A stretch of DNA of 64,000 nt from JAGNKE01 sp964583335 (GTDB lineage Bacteria; Pseudomonadota; Alphaproteobacteria; Micavibrionales; Micavibrionaceae): the NCBI GenBank assembly GCA_964583335.1, contig CAZOVG010000006.1, positions 137,932 through 201,931 of the forward strand. Reading direction: 5' to 3'. Below are positions 35,949 through 43,936 of the stretch, one piece after another. The notes below the pieces were generated by a model that saw only the letters and a program-made list of their open reading frames with translations, made no database searches and was not told the DNA's origin. Each line of letters begins with the position of its first letter. Positions within the stretch are counted from its first letter, which is position 1. The translations under genes and the position numbers were made by a program.

Positions 35949-35983
35949 AGCGTGCCTTCGGGTTATGGGCCTGTCATGCGGGT

Positions 35984-37411
35984 TTATCTATAGCAGACTT
36001 TCTTTACGGCTTCGACGATATGCACGGCTTGCGGCAGAGCGAGCGCCTCAAGATTAGCCGCATAGGGAAGCGGCACGTCGGCGGCGCAGACCCGCGCCAG
36101 CGGCGCGTCGAGATAATCGAAGGCATGCTCACCGACCAGCGCCGCGATTTCCGCGCCTATTCCGGCGAAGGGCCAACCTTCCTCCGCGAAGACGATGCGG
36201 TTGGTTTTCTTGACGCTTTCGAGGATGGTGTGACGGTCCAGCGGGCGGATGGTGCGCAGGTTGATCACTTCCGCGTCTATCCCCTCCTCCGCCAGTTTCG
36301 CGGCGGCGTCCAGGGCCTTGCCGACCATGATGGAGAAGGCCACGATGGTCACGTCTTTTCCGGCGCGCTCGAGCTTCGCGCGGCCCAGCGGAACCACGTA
36401 ATCCTCGGAGACCGGAACCTCGTGGGTTTGTCCGTAGAGCAACTCGTTTTCAAGGAACACGACCGGGTTGGGGTCGCGGATCGCGGCCTTCAACAAACCT
36501 TTGGCGTCCGCGCCCGACCACGGGGAGACGACCTTAAGACCCGGCACGTGCGCGTACCAGCTTGCATAGCATTGTGAGTGCTGTGCGCCTACGCGGGATG
36601 CTGCGCCATTGGGGCCACGGAAGACGATGGGGCAGCCCAGCTTACCGCCCGCCATATAGAGGGTCTTAGCGGCGGAGTTGATGATATGGTCGATGGCCTG
36701 CATGCCGAAGTTCCAGGTCATGAACTCGACGATGGGGCGCAGGCCGTTCATGGCGGAGCCCACGGCGATCCCCGCGAAGCCGTGCTCGGTGATCGGGGTG
36801 TCGATCACGCGCTTGCTGCCGAATTCGTCCAACAGGCCCTGAGAGACCTTGTAGGCGCCTTGGTATTCTGCAACTTCCTCGCCCATCAGATAGACGGTGG
36901 GGTCGCGGCGCATTTCCTGCGCCATTGCGTCGCGCAGCGCCTCGCGCACGGTCTGTGCTTTCGTTTCCGTAAAGGCCGCCTCGTCGAAGGGCGGCGGCGG
37001 AATAATGGCCCCCTGCGCATAGAGAATGTCGCGGTTGTCAATGTTTTGGCCTTCGGGCTGTCCGGCGGGGCCGGCGGTCTGCGTTGCCGCTTGCGCCACG
37101 GGCTGCGCGGCCGCGACGCCGTTTTTTGGGGCCGATGAGGCTACGTTTGCAATCGCCTCGGCGCCTTCGCCTTCCTCAAGCAAAACGGCGATCGGTGTAT
37201 TGACCGCGACGCCTTCGGTTCCGGCCTGCACCAGAATTTTTCCGATGATCCCCTCGTCCACCGCCTCGACCTCCATCGTGGCCTTGTCGGTTTCGATTTC
37301 GGCGATCACGTCGCCGGACGCGACCTTTTCACCTTCGGATTTCAGCCAGCGGGCCAGGTTGCCTTCGGTCATGGTCGGCGATAAAGCGGGCATGAGAATT
37401 TGAATGGCCAT
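35984..37411 (-). CDS. pdhB: Pyruvate dehydrogenase E1 beta subunit with N-terminal lipoyl domain
   Basis: 475 residues. Residues 1-80 form a lipoyl domain (K43), then a linker rich in Ala, Gln and Pro, then the transketolase-like beta subunit from about 150: REALRDAMAQEM, VYLMGEEVAEYQGAYKVSQGL in parts, TPITEHGFAGIAVG and EEGWPFAGIGAEIA. With PdhA it decarboxylates pyruvate and acetylates lipoyl groups. The lipoyl domain on E1 beta is the known alphaproteobacterial variant. Confidence 0.97.
   Translation of the reverse strand: MAIQILMPALSPTMTEGNLARWLKSEGEKVASGDVIAEIETDKATMEVEAVDEGIIGKILVQAGTEGVAVNTPIAVLLEEGEGAEAIANVASSAPKNGVAAAQPVAQAATQTAGPAGQPEGQNIDNRDILYAQGAIIPPPPFDEAAFTETKAQTVREALRDAMAQEMRRDPTVYLMGEEVAEYQGAYKVSQGLLDEFGSKRVIDTPITEHGFAGIAVGSAMNGLRPIVEFMTWNFGMQAIDHIINSAAKTLYMAGGKLGCPIVFRGPNGAASRVGAQHSQCYASWYAHVPGLKVVSPWSGADAKGLLKAAIRDPNPVVFLENELLYGQTHEVPVSEDYVVPLGRAKLERAGKDVTIVAFSIMVGKALDAAAKLAEEGIDAEVINLRTIRPLDRHTILESVKKTNRIVFAEEGWPFAGIGAEIAALVGEHAFDYLDAPLARVCAADVPLPYAANLEALALPQAVHIVEAVKKVCYR
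37172..37411. repeat. Lipoyl-domain coding repeat, copy in pdhB
   Basis: Direct-repeat partner of 34778-35017 in pdhC; see that entry. Confidence 0.75.
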
Positions 37412-37414
37412 TTT

Positions 37415-38431
37415 TTATGCCTCCACCAGTACGTCGGTCCAGAGATCAATCGGTTCCGGCTCAGGCGAAGTTTGCGCGAAGGACGCGGACTCGTTGACAA
37501 TGTCCTTGATTTTCTTCTCGATCGATTTCAGATCGTCTTCGGTGATGCCCGCCTCGAACATGCTCCCCTTAAGGCTGACGATCGGGTCCCTGTTTTCTTT
37601 CATGTTCTCGACTTCTTCCTTGGTTCGGTATTTGGCCGGATCGGACATGGAATGGCCGCGATAACGATAGGTCATCATTTCGAGGATGTACGGGCCGTTG
37701 CCGGAGCGGATGTAGTCCAGCGCCTGTTTTGCCGCCTTTTGCACGGTGAAGACGTCCATGCCGTCCACCTGCTCGCCGGGGATGCCGTAGCCTGCGCCGC
37801 GCTGATAGAGTTGACCAGCGGAGGAACGAGAGACGCTCGTGCCCATGCCGTACTGGTTGTTTTCGATTACGAACAGGATGGGCAGCTTCCAGAGCGCGGC
37901 CATGTTGTAACATTCCGCCGTCTGGCCCTGGTTGGACGCGCCGTCGCCCATATAGGCCACCGCCACGCCGTCGTCGCCCTTGTATTTATGCGCGAAGCCG
38001 AGGCCCGCGCCGATCGAGGTGCTGGCGCCCACGATGCCATGGCCGCCGAAGAAATTCCGCTCAATGCTGAACATGTGCATCGAGCCGCCCTTGCCGCGCG
38101 AGTAACCCGTGACGCGTCCGGTCAACTCGGCCATGATGCCGTTCGGGTCCATGCCGCACGCCAGCATGTGTGCGTGGTCGCGGTAAGACGTTACGACCGT
38201 GTCCTGCGGCTTTTGCTGCGACTGGATTCCGGTTACGACCGCTTCCTGCCCGATATAGAGGTGGCAGAAGCCACCGATCAGGCCCATACCGTAAAGCTGG
38301 CCCGCCTTTTCCTCGAAACGGCGGATCAGAAGCATATCGTAGTACAGCTTTTTCATTTCCTCGACGGAGGGTGCGGACGAGGCCGCAGAAACCATCTTCG
38401 AGGAAGACTTGCCTTTTGATCTGGATGTCAC
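37415..38431 (-). CDS. pdhA: Pyruvate dehydrogenase E1 alpha subunit
   Basis: 338 residues. The thiamine diphosphate motif runs from GDG at 162-164 to NN at 191-192. The GHGIVGAS segment and the phosphorylation-loop region YRGHSMSDPAKYR are conserved. The start is a GTG at 38431 with GGGAG ten bases upstream. The pdhB start follows after 3 bp. A 160-bp gap before it on the transcript side, AT-rich near ftsB, may hold the pdh promoter, but I cannot place it. Confidence 0.97.
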   Translation of the reverse strand: MTSRSKGKSSSKMVSAASSAPSVEEMKKLYYDMLLIRRFEEKAGQLYGMGLIGGFCHLYIGQEAVVTGIQSQQKPQDTVVTSYRDHAHMLACGMDPNGIMAELTGRVTGYSRGKGGSMHMFSIERNFFGGHGIVGASTSIGAGLGFAHKYKGDDGVAVAYMGDGASNQGQTAECYNMAALWKLPILFVIENNQYGMGTSVSRSSAGQLYQRGAGYGIPGEQVDGMDVFTVQKAAKQALDYIRSGNGPYILEMMTYRYRGHSMSDPAKYRTKEEVENMKENRDPIVSLKGSMFEAGITEDDLKSIEKKIKDIVNESASFAQTSPEPEPIDLWTDVLVEA

Positions 38432-38591
38432 AGAAACACTACTCCCGTAATGAACGCACAGACACGCGGGGTGAACCCGATCCTTTTGCTACACCATTTC
38501 CGCGGGTCTGACCAGAGAAAAGGCGCGTTTTTGTGCGGTGCAACATACTGTTACATAAAGAAAAAATCTAATTTACGGGAGGTTTTATAAT

Positions 38592-38912
38592 TTAATTTCC
38601 GAGAAGAAGGAATTCGTCGGAACGCTTATAGCCAAGAACAACGCGGGCGCGCTCCTCCAGCAGGTCGCGGCTTAGCGATCCGGGACGCATCATCCGAACT
38701 TTGGACTCCTGCATTTCCCGGTCGCTTCGCACCTCAAACAGCTCCTGATCCCGCAAAGCCACCTCCGCTTCGAGCGCACGCAACTGCGTAAAACTACGGG
38801 CGCCATAAACGATGTGGTAGGAGAAATAGACCGTCAGAAACAGCCCCACCATGAGCGGAGCATGCTTTCTGAGAATCCAATGACTGCGGGACAAAGTCTT
38901 CATAAGCGTCAT
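38592..38912 (-). CDS. ftsB: FtsB/DivIC-type septum formation initiator
   Basis: 106 residues from the ATG at 38912; a frame from a TTG at 38939 would add nine. One membrane segment (about residues 18-40 of the shorter form) is followed by a coiled coil (about 43-70: LRALEAEVALRDQELFEV in parts) and then a C-terminal part containing LEERARVVLGYKRSDE, typical of the family between eno and pdhA in alphaproteobacteria. It bridges FtsL and FtsQ in the divisome. A candidate LexA box lies 62 bp upstream. Confidence 0.88.
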   Translation of the reverse strand: MTLMKTLSRSHWILRKHAPLMVGLFLTVYFSYHIVYGARSFTQLRALEAEVALRDQELFEVRSDREMQESKVRMMRPGSLSRDLLEERARVVLGYKRSDEFLLLGN

Positions 38913-38973
38913 GGAATCATATTTGAGTCCTGTGGGCAAGTCAAAAAGATCAATTAAGACAGTGACTTGCAGA

Positions 38974-38988
38974 GAACATAAAAAGAAC
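38974..38988 (-). promoter_or_regulatory. Candidate LexA (SOS) box upstream of ftsB
   Basis: On the minus strand the sequence is GTTC, seven T/A-rich bases, GTTC, which is the alphaproteobacterial LexA operator with the usual AT-rich spacer. A third GTTC half-site lies five bases further upstream (38994-38997). The only gene downstream on this strand is ftsB, followed by pdhA. An eight-base match alone can arise by chance in 64 kb. Confidence 0.5.
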
Positions 38989-39040
38989 GACTTGAACTAA
39001 CCGATTCTAATGATTCGCTTTTATCCACAGAAAATATTTT

Positions 39041-39733
39041 TTAGATTTTTCCCATGGTGGGCGGGCTTTTTTCCAAAACCTTGCGTAATGCTTTACGCCA
39101 CAACTCCGCAGGGTCTTCCTGAGGGTCCAGCATACTGCTTGAAAAATCAGTCTGATCCCAGAGGCCCCAACGAAACTCCCTGTCTAAATGGAGGCTGCCC
39201 CAGTTCAGGAAGCCCAGATAAATCGTGAACGACCTTCGTTTTTCGGGGGTCGATAGAATCTCTGTCCATTCTTCCGGGTATTCCTGCGTGTAATCGTGTA
39301 GGGACATTATGGCGGGGGCGGCTTTTGGAGAATCTTGCGTTACGAGCACAAAAGCAGAGTCGGCAAATCCGGTAGGCCCGCCTATTCTCCAGTCAAATCC
39401 TTGCCGCTCCAAAGGCATTTTTTTTAATTCGTCTTCGGGCAGCGGCTTATTCAGAATAAGCCCGAAAGCGCCCCAGCCGTCGTGCTGGGCGACGTAAATG
39501 ACGCTCTGCGCGAAAAGTTCAGGAGGTTTGGAAAAAGTTACGTCTAGCTTGGGAACAACCTCGCGCCGATCTATGCGCATCATGAGCACGGGCGTAGTCT
39601 CCATCAGGGGTAGAGCTACCAGTACCCGCCCCTGATAACGGGAGTAAAGGCTTAAGGCTCCCGGCAGGGCCAGCACGAAGGCCGCCCAAAGAAGGAAAAA
39701 TCGTGCAATATCAGGCGTCTGTTTCAAGCGCAT
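39041..39733 (-). CDS. Membrane-anchored YqgE/AlgH-family protein, copy 1
   Basis: 230 residues. An N-terminal membrane segment (about 10-30) precedes a YqgE domain: GRVLVALPLM, SVIYVAQHDGWGAFGLILNKPL in parts, WRIGGP, and a late YLGFLNWGSLHLDREF stretch. About 25 extra residues are inserted after the first strand compared with copy 2. Ordinary YqgE proteins are about 185 residues and soluble, so the anchor is unusual. The role of the family is unclear (AlgH was once linked to alginate regulation). It is 73 bp after copy 2 in transcription order. Confidence 0.85.
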   Translation of the reverse strand: MRLKQTPDIARFFLLWAAFVLALPGALSLYSRYQGRVLVALPLMETTPVLMMRIDRREVVPKLDVTFSKPPELFAQSVIYVAQHDGWGAFGLILNKPLPEDELKKMPLERQGFDWRIGGPTGFADSAFVLVTQDSPKAAPAIMSLHDYTQEYPEEWTEILSTPEKRRSFTIYLGFLNWGSLHLDREFRWGLWDQTDFSSSMLDPQEDPAELWRKALRKVLEKSPPTMGKI

Positions 39734-39806
39734 CCGTCAAGCTATAACGCTCCATAACAACAAAGAAACAATTATTTTCTGTTGCGAGGTAAATTGATTC
39801 CGGGCT

Positions 39807-40448
39807 TTAGATTCTGCCTGCTTTGGGTGGTCGTTTTTCAATTATGTCTTTTAAAACCCTACCCCATACTTCGGCGGATCCCCCCTCCATGTTCAGCATG
39901 TCGGGCGAAAAGTCTGTCACGGCCCAGCCACCGATGCGCATTTCGTTTTCAAGCTGCCATGACCGCCAGCCGCTGTAGCCGGCAAAAATTATAAATTTAC
40001 GCCTTTTTTCCGGATCGGCCCGCATAGCCGACCACGCCTCAGGATATGTCCTTATGTAGTCCTGTAATTCCATGAATTTGTAGGGCTGTCGTCCTTCTGG
40101 GCTTTGAGGGGCGGCATCGTCCGGGACCAATACATATCGTGTATTCTGATAGTCAATAGGACCACCGAAACGCCAGTCAAAGCCCGGGGGTGCGTCTTTT
40201 TCTAGCATTGCGAAGTGTTCTTCCGAGAGCGGCCTATTCAGAATAATTCCTATTGTGCCCCAGCCGTCGTGTTGCCCGACATAAACCAATGTTCTGGCGA
40301 AATAAGGGTCTGCGTCGGCCATGGGCAAAGCGACCAAGACCTTGCCCTCATAGCGGCTATAGAGGGAGCACAGCCCGGGCATCGCCAAAAGCATGGCGGC
40401 CACAAGCAGGTAAATGCGCGCGATCTGGGGCGTCGGTCTCAGGGGCAT
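39807..40448 (-). CDS. Membrane-anchored YqgE/AlgH-family protein, copy 2
   Basis: 213 residues. Same plan as its neighbour: membrane segment (about 9-30), then GKVLVALPMADADPYFARTLVY in parts, GQHDGWGTIGIILNRPL, WRFGGP, GYSGWRSWQLENE and the ending PPKAGRI (PPTMGKI in copy 1). The shared N-terminal TPxIARxxLL and shared ending show a tandem duplication. It follows eno by 37 bp. Confidence 0.85.
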   Translation of the reverse strand: MPLRPTPQIARIYLLVAAMLLAMPGLCSLYSRYEGKVLVALPMADADPYFARTLVYVGQHDGWGTIGIILNRPLSEEHFAMLEKDAPPGFDWRFGGPIDYQNTRYVLVPDDAAPQSPEGRQPYKFMELQDYIRTYPEAWSAMRADPEKRRKFIIFAGYSGWRSWQLENEMRIGGWAVTDFSPDMLNMEGGSAEVWGRVLKDIIEKRPPKAGRI

Positions 40449-40485
40449 GGCTCAGCATACCGCAAGAGGCGCCCTCATGGAATGC

Positions 40486-41763
40486 TTATGCGCGGTAGAA
40501 ACGGCTGCCGTAATAAGACGCCATCGGGCCAAGCTGCTCTTCGATCCGCAGAAGCTGGTTGTACTTGGCCATGCGGTCGGAGCGCGAGAGCGAACCAGTC
40601 TTGATTTGCCCTGCGTTTGTCGCCACGGCGAGGTCGGCGATCGTGCTGTCCTCGGTTTCGCCCGAGCGGTGCGAGAGAACAATCCCGAACCCGGCTTTCT
40701 TGGCCATTTCGATGGTTTCCAGCGTTTCGGTCAGGGTGCCGATCTGGTTAACCTTCACGAGCACGGCGTTTCCGGCCTTTTGCTCGATTCCCTGCTTCAG
40801 GCGCTTGGGGTTGGTAACATAGAGATCGTCGCCCACCAGCTGGACTTTGTCGCCTAGAGCGGCGGTTAGCTTTTCCCAGCCTTTCCAGTCGTCCTCTGCC
40901 ATGCCGTCTTCGATCGAGACGATGGGATATTTCTTACAGAGATCGACGTAGTATTTCACCATGTCTTCGGAGGACAGGATCTTGCCCTCGCCTTCCATGT
41001 GGTATTTGCCCTTTTTGAAAAATTCGGTCGAAGCCGAGTCGAGGGCGATGACGATATCCTTCTTGGGTTTGTATCCGGCGGTTTCTATGGATTTCATGAT
41101 GAAATCCAGTGCCTCTTTCGTGGATTTTACCGCCGGGGCGAAGCCGCCCTCGTCGCCGACATTCGTATTCAGGCCCGCATTCGAGAGTTCCTTTTTCAGG
41201 GCATGAAAGATTTCCGCACCCGCGCGCAGCCCCTCGGCAAAAGTGGGGGCGGATACGGGCATGATCATGAATTCCTGAAAGTCCACGGGGTTGTCGGCGT
41301 GTGCGCCGCCGTTGATGATGTTCATCATCGGGGTCGGCAGGGTATGGGCGTACAGGCCGCCGATATAGCGGTAGAGCGGCTGTCCCAGCTCGCGCGCCAT
41401 GGCGCGGGCGGTGGCCAGAGACACGCCTAGGATGGCGTTTGCGCCCAGACGGGCCTTGTTCTCCGTGCCGTCGAGTTCGATCATCGTGCGGTCCACGAGG
41501 ATCTGGTCGGCGCCGTTAAAGCCGATCAGGTTTTCCATGATCTCCGTGTTTACCGCCTCAACCGCCTTGAGGACCCCCTTGCCGCCGTAGACATTCTTTT
41601 TGCCGTCGCGCAATTCCACCGCCTCGTAGGCGCCCGTCGATGCACCGGACGGCACGGCCGCGCGGCCCGTCGCGCCGCTTTCGAGATGAACGTCCACTTC
41701 CACGGTCGGGTTGCCCCGGCTGTCGAGAATCTGGCGGGCGTGAATGTCGATGATGGCGCTCAT
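40486..41763 (-). CDS. eno: Enolase
   Basis: Converts 2-phosphoglycerate to phosphoenolpyruvate; homodimer with Mg2+. 425 residues. ARQILDSRGNPTVEVD near the start, GGAHADNPVDFQEFMI near 156, the metal and catalytic residues in VSIEDG and LVGDDL, the catalytic lysine in VKVNQIGT, and SHRSGETED near 364 are all present. Length and motifs are fully normal. Confidence 0.98.
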   Translation of the reverse strand: MSAIIDIHARQILDSRGNPTVEVDVHLESGATGRAAVPSGASTGAYEAVELRDGKKNVYGGKGVLKAVEAVNTEIMENLIGFNGADQILVDRTMIELDGTENKARLGANAILGVSLATARAMARELGQPLYRYIGGLYAHTLPTPMMNIINGGAHADNPVDFQEFMIMPVSAPTFAEGLRAGAEIFHALKKELSNAGLNTNVGDEGGFAPAVKSTKEALDFIMKSIETAGYKPKKDIVIALDSASTEFFKKGKYHMEGEGKILSSEDMVKYYVDLCKKYPIVSIEDGMAEDDWKGWEKLTAALGDKVQLVGDDLYVTNPKRLKQGIEQKAGNAVLVKVNQIGTLTETLETIEMAKKAGFGIVLSHRSGETEDSTIADLAVATNAGQIKTGSLSRSDRMAKYNQLLRIEEQLGPMASYYGSRFYRA

Positions 41764-41802
41764 GGTGTCTTCCTTCCTGATGATGCGGCTGCACGGAACC
41801 CG

Positions 41803-41824
41803 ACGGGGCGTATTGAACGCCCGT
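41803..41824 (-). other. Hairpin in the leader of eno
   Basis: ACGGGGCGT pairs with ACGCCCGT around an ATTGA loop with one bulged G. It lies 40 bp before the eno start and lacks a T run, so it may be a leader structure or the end of the preceding small gene's message. Confidence 0.25.
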
Positions 41825-41901
41825 CCAGTGAGGTTTTAAGCGCAACCGTCAAAAAGTTAAAGAGGGAAAATTTAGGCGATGCGGTTCAGGCGGCGGGTCG
41901 A

Positions 41902-42264
41902 TCAGACGATTTGGTCCAGAACCTGGCCCTTGATTTCGCGGCTGAAGGCGTCAAACGGAAGGGAGGCCCTTATGGCGGCAATCGCCTGAATGTTGCCTTC
42001 GGTCGTGCTGTCCGTACCGGCGGTCAGCGAGAACATCTTGTTTACGTCGGCGAGTCGGGAGGCGATGAAGTCGCTGTTCAAGGCGCGTGCGTTGGAGGAG
42101 AGTCCGATGCCGCGTACACCATTCAACTGGCGGCCAGAATCAAGCAGACTTAAGGCCGCGACACCGTCGGAAGCACCAAAAAGATTGGGGGCACTGGAAG
42201 AGGCCACTCCGCCCAACTGGGCGAGCGCCTGAATACGGTATTGGGATGCTCCTGCAATAGCCAT
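41902..42264 (-). CDS. Small Ala/Ser-rich protein, unknown
   Basis: 120 residues, no signal peptide or membrane segment, rich in Ala, Ser, Leu and Asn with only a few charges and no cysteine or tryptophan. The composition slightly recalls flagellin-type or surface proteins, but no motif supports it. It sits between kdsA (31 bp upstream) and eno, where related genomes often have kdsA next to eno or one small gene. The reading frame agrees with its neighbours in GC use. Confidence 0.6.
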   Translation of the reverse strand: MAIAGASQYRIQALAQLGGVASSSAPNLFGASDGVAALSLLDSGRQLNGVRGIGLSSNARALNSDFIASRLADVNKMFSLTAGTDSTTEGNIQAIAAIRASLPFDAFSREIKGQVLDQIV

Positions 42265-42295
42265 ACGTAAACGTCCTGTTTAACCTTCTACCATT

Positions 42296-43123
42296 TTACA
42301 ACGACTTGGCAATTTTATCAAGTTTTAACAATGTCTTAAGGATTTCAGGCAAATCCTTTAGTTTCACCATGTTAGGTCCGTCGGAAGGGGCTTTTTCGGG
42401 ATCCTGATGCGTTTCCATAAATACTCCCGCCACACCCACGGCTACAGCGGCGCGGGCCAGGACCGGGACCATTTCGCGATCCCCGCCGGAGGATGTCCCC
42501 TGCCCGCCCGGTTGCTGGACGGAGTGGGTCGCATCGTAAATCACGGGGTACCCGGTTTTGGCCATAATCGGCAGTGAGCGCATGTCGGAGACCAGCGTGT
42601 TATAACCGAAGCTGGCTCCGCGCTCGCACAAAAGAATGTTTTCGTTACCGCTCTGGGCGATCTTGGCGGCCACGTTTACCATATCCCACGGCGCGAGAAA
42701 CTGGCCTTTCTTAACGTTGATGGCCTTTCCGGTCTTGGCGGCGGCGATCAGCAGATCGGTCTGGCGGCACAGAAACGCCGGAATCTGAATGACATCGACG
42801 ATCTCGGCCACGTCCTTGCACTGTTCGGGCAAGTGAACGTCGGTGATCACGGGCACACCGAAGGTTTTCTTGAGTTCGCCCAGAATTTCCAACCCCTTGG
42901 CGATGCCAAGACCGCGAATCCCGAACAGCGAAGTCCGGTTCGCCTTGTCGAACGAGGTTTTGTAGATGAGCGGGATGCCGATTTCCTGCGTGAGTTGCTT
43001 GAGGGCGCCGCACATCTCGAAGGCGTGGTCGCGGCTTTCCAGCGCGCAAGGCCCCGCGATCAGCACGAAGGGATTGCTGTTCGAGATTTCGATTTTTCCG
43101 ACAGTGACTGTTTTTGCGTTCAT
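42296..43123 (-). CDS. kdsA: 3-deoxy-8-phosphooctulonate synthase (KDO-8-P synthase)
   Basis: Condenses arabinose-5-phosphate and PEP for KDO of the lipopolysaccharide core. 275 residues. AGPCALESRDHA near residue 24, YKTSFDKANR near 54, GIAKGLEIL, TDVHLPEQ, QIPAFLCRQTDLL near 112 and the late GGQGTSSGGDRE segment are family hallmarks. PEP comes from eno two genes further on. Its start overlaps the methyltransferase stop by 4 bp. Confidence 0.97.
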   Translation of the reverse strand: MNAKTVTVGKIEISNSNPFVLIAGPCALESRDHAFEMCGALKQLTQEIGIPLIYKTSFDKANRTSLFGIRGLGIAKGLEILGELKKTFGVPVITDVHLPEQCKDVAEIVDVIQIPAFLCRQTDLLIAAAKTGKAINVKKGQFLAPWDMVNVAAKIAQSGNENILLCERGASFGYNTLVSDMRSLPIMAKTGYPVIYDATHSVQQPGGQGTSSGGDREMVPVLARAAVAVGVAGVFMETHQDPEKAPSDGPNMVKLKDLPEILKTLLKLDKIAKSL

Positions 43124-43929
43124 TTTCCGGCTGAATACATCACAACAGATACAGGTAACGCATACAAGCTTTCGCCGGAGGGCGCCAGAAGTTTGTTGCG
43201 GATATGCGCAGCGATTTTGTTCAGTGTCTCGGGCGTCTGGGCCCGGAGTGTCCCGCCAATGCGGGCGCCGCCATCATAAAAATGGCGGATATAAGTTTCG
43301 GCGGATTCGATCGGCCAGTCGAGTGTCAGAATCTGCCGTTCGATCGTTTTAAATCCTGCACTTTTCAGGGCACTTTCGGCGTTATGCCGATTGGCGTAGA
43401 AAAAGAAGGGCGGTCCCTCGGGCGCTTGCGGGGCGTTTTGGGCGTGGGTTTTAATCGCCTCGAAGATCAGGTTCATCGCCGGGGAGAGTTCCGGCGGGTT
43501 CCAGACGGTAAAGACATATGCGCCGCCGGGGCGCAGAACCCTGAAGGCCTCTTTCATCGCCTGTTCCGGGTTGGCGAAATGCATCATGCCGAAGTTGCAG
43601 GATACGGCGTCAAACGCATCGTCCGCGAAGTCCAGCGATTCCGCGTCGCCGATTTGAAAATCAGACTGCGGGAAAACCTGACGCGCCAGTTCGACCATCG
43701 CAGCCGAGAAATCAACGCCTGTGACCTTGGTCCCCTGCCCCTGCGCCATGCGCGTGACATAGCCCGGGCCGCAAGCGATATCGAGCAAAGTCTGCCCGGG
43801 TTTGAGGCTGAGGGTTTTCAGGATGTGCTTGACCGTTTGCGCCGTCACAGCGCCAAGACCGGAATCATAAGGCGTCGAGGTTTTGTTCCAGAATTGATGC
43901 TCGAATTGGCGGAAAGCCGGGTTTTGCAT
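43120..43929 (-). CDS. Class I SAM-dependent methyltransferase
   Basis: 269 residues. Motif I LLDIACGPGYVTRMA near residue 48, VTGVDFSAAMVELAR near 72, IGDAESLDFADDAFDAVSC near 97 in parts, and FRVLRPGGAYVFTVW near 133 mark a UbiE/Methyltransf_11-type enzyme. The substrate is unknown; a small molecule or quinone precursor is possible. It is inserted between pyrG and kdsA and coupled to kdsA by an ATGA overlap. Confidence 0.88.
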   Translation of the reverse strand: MQNPAFRQFEHQFWNKTSTPYDSGLGAVTAQTVKHILKTLSLKPGQTLLDIACGPGYVTRMAQGQGTKVTGVDFSAAMVELARQVFPQSDFQIGDAESLDFADDAFDAVSCNFGMMHFANPEQAMKEAFRVLRPGGAYVFTVWNPPELSPAMNLIFEAIKTHAQNAPQAPEGPPFFFYANRHNAESALKSAGFKTIERQILTLDWPIESAETYIRHFYDGGARIGGTLRAQTPETLNKIAAHIRNKLLAPSGESLYALPVSVVMYSAGK

Positions 43930-43936
43930 CGGTGCC

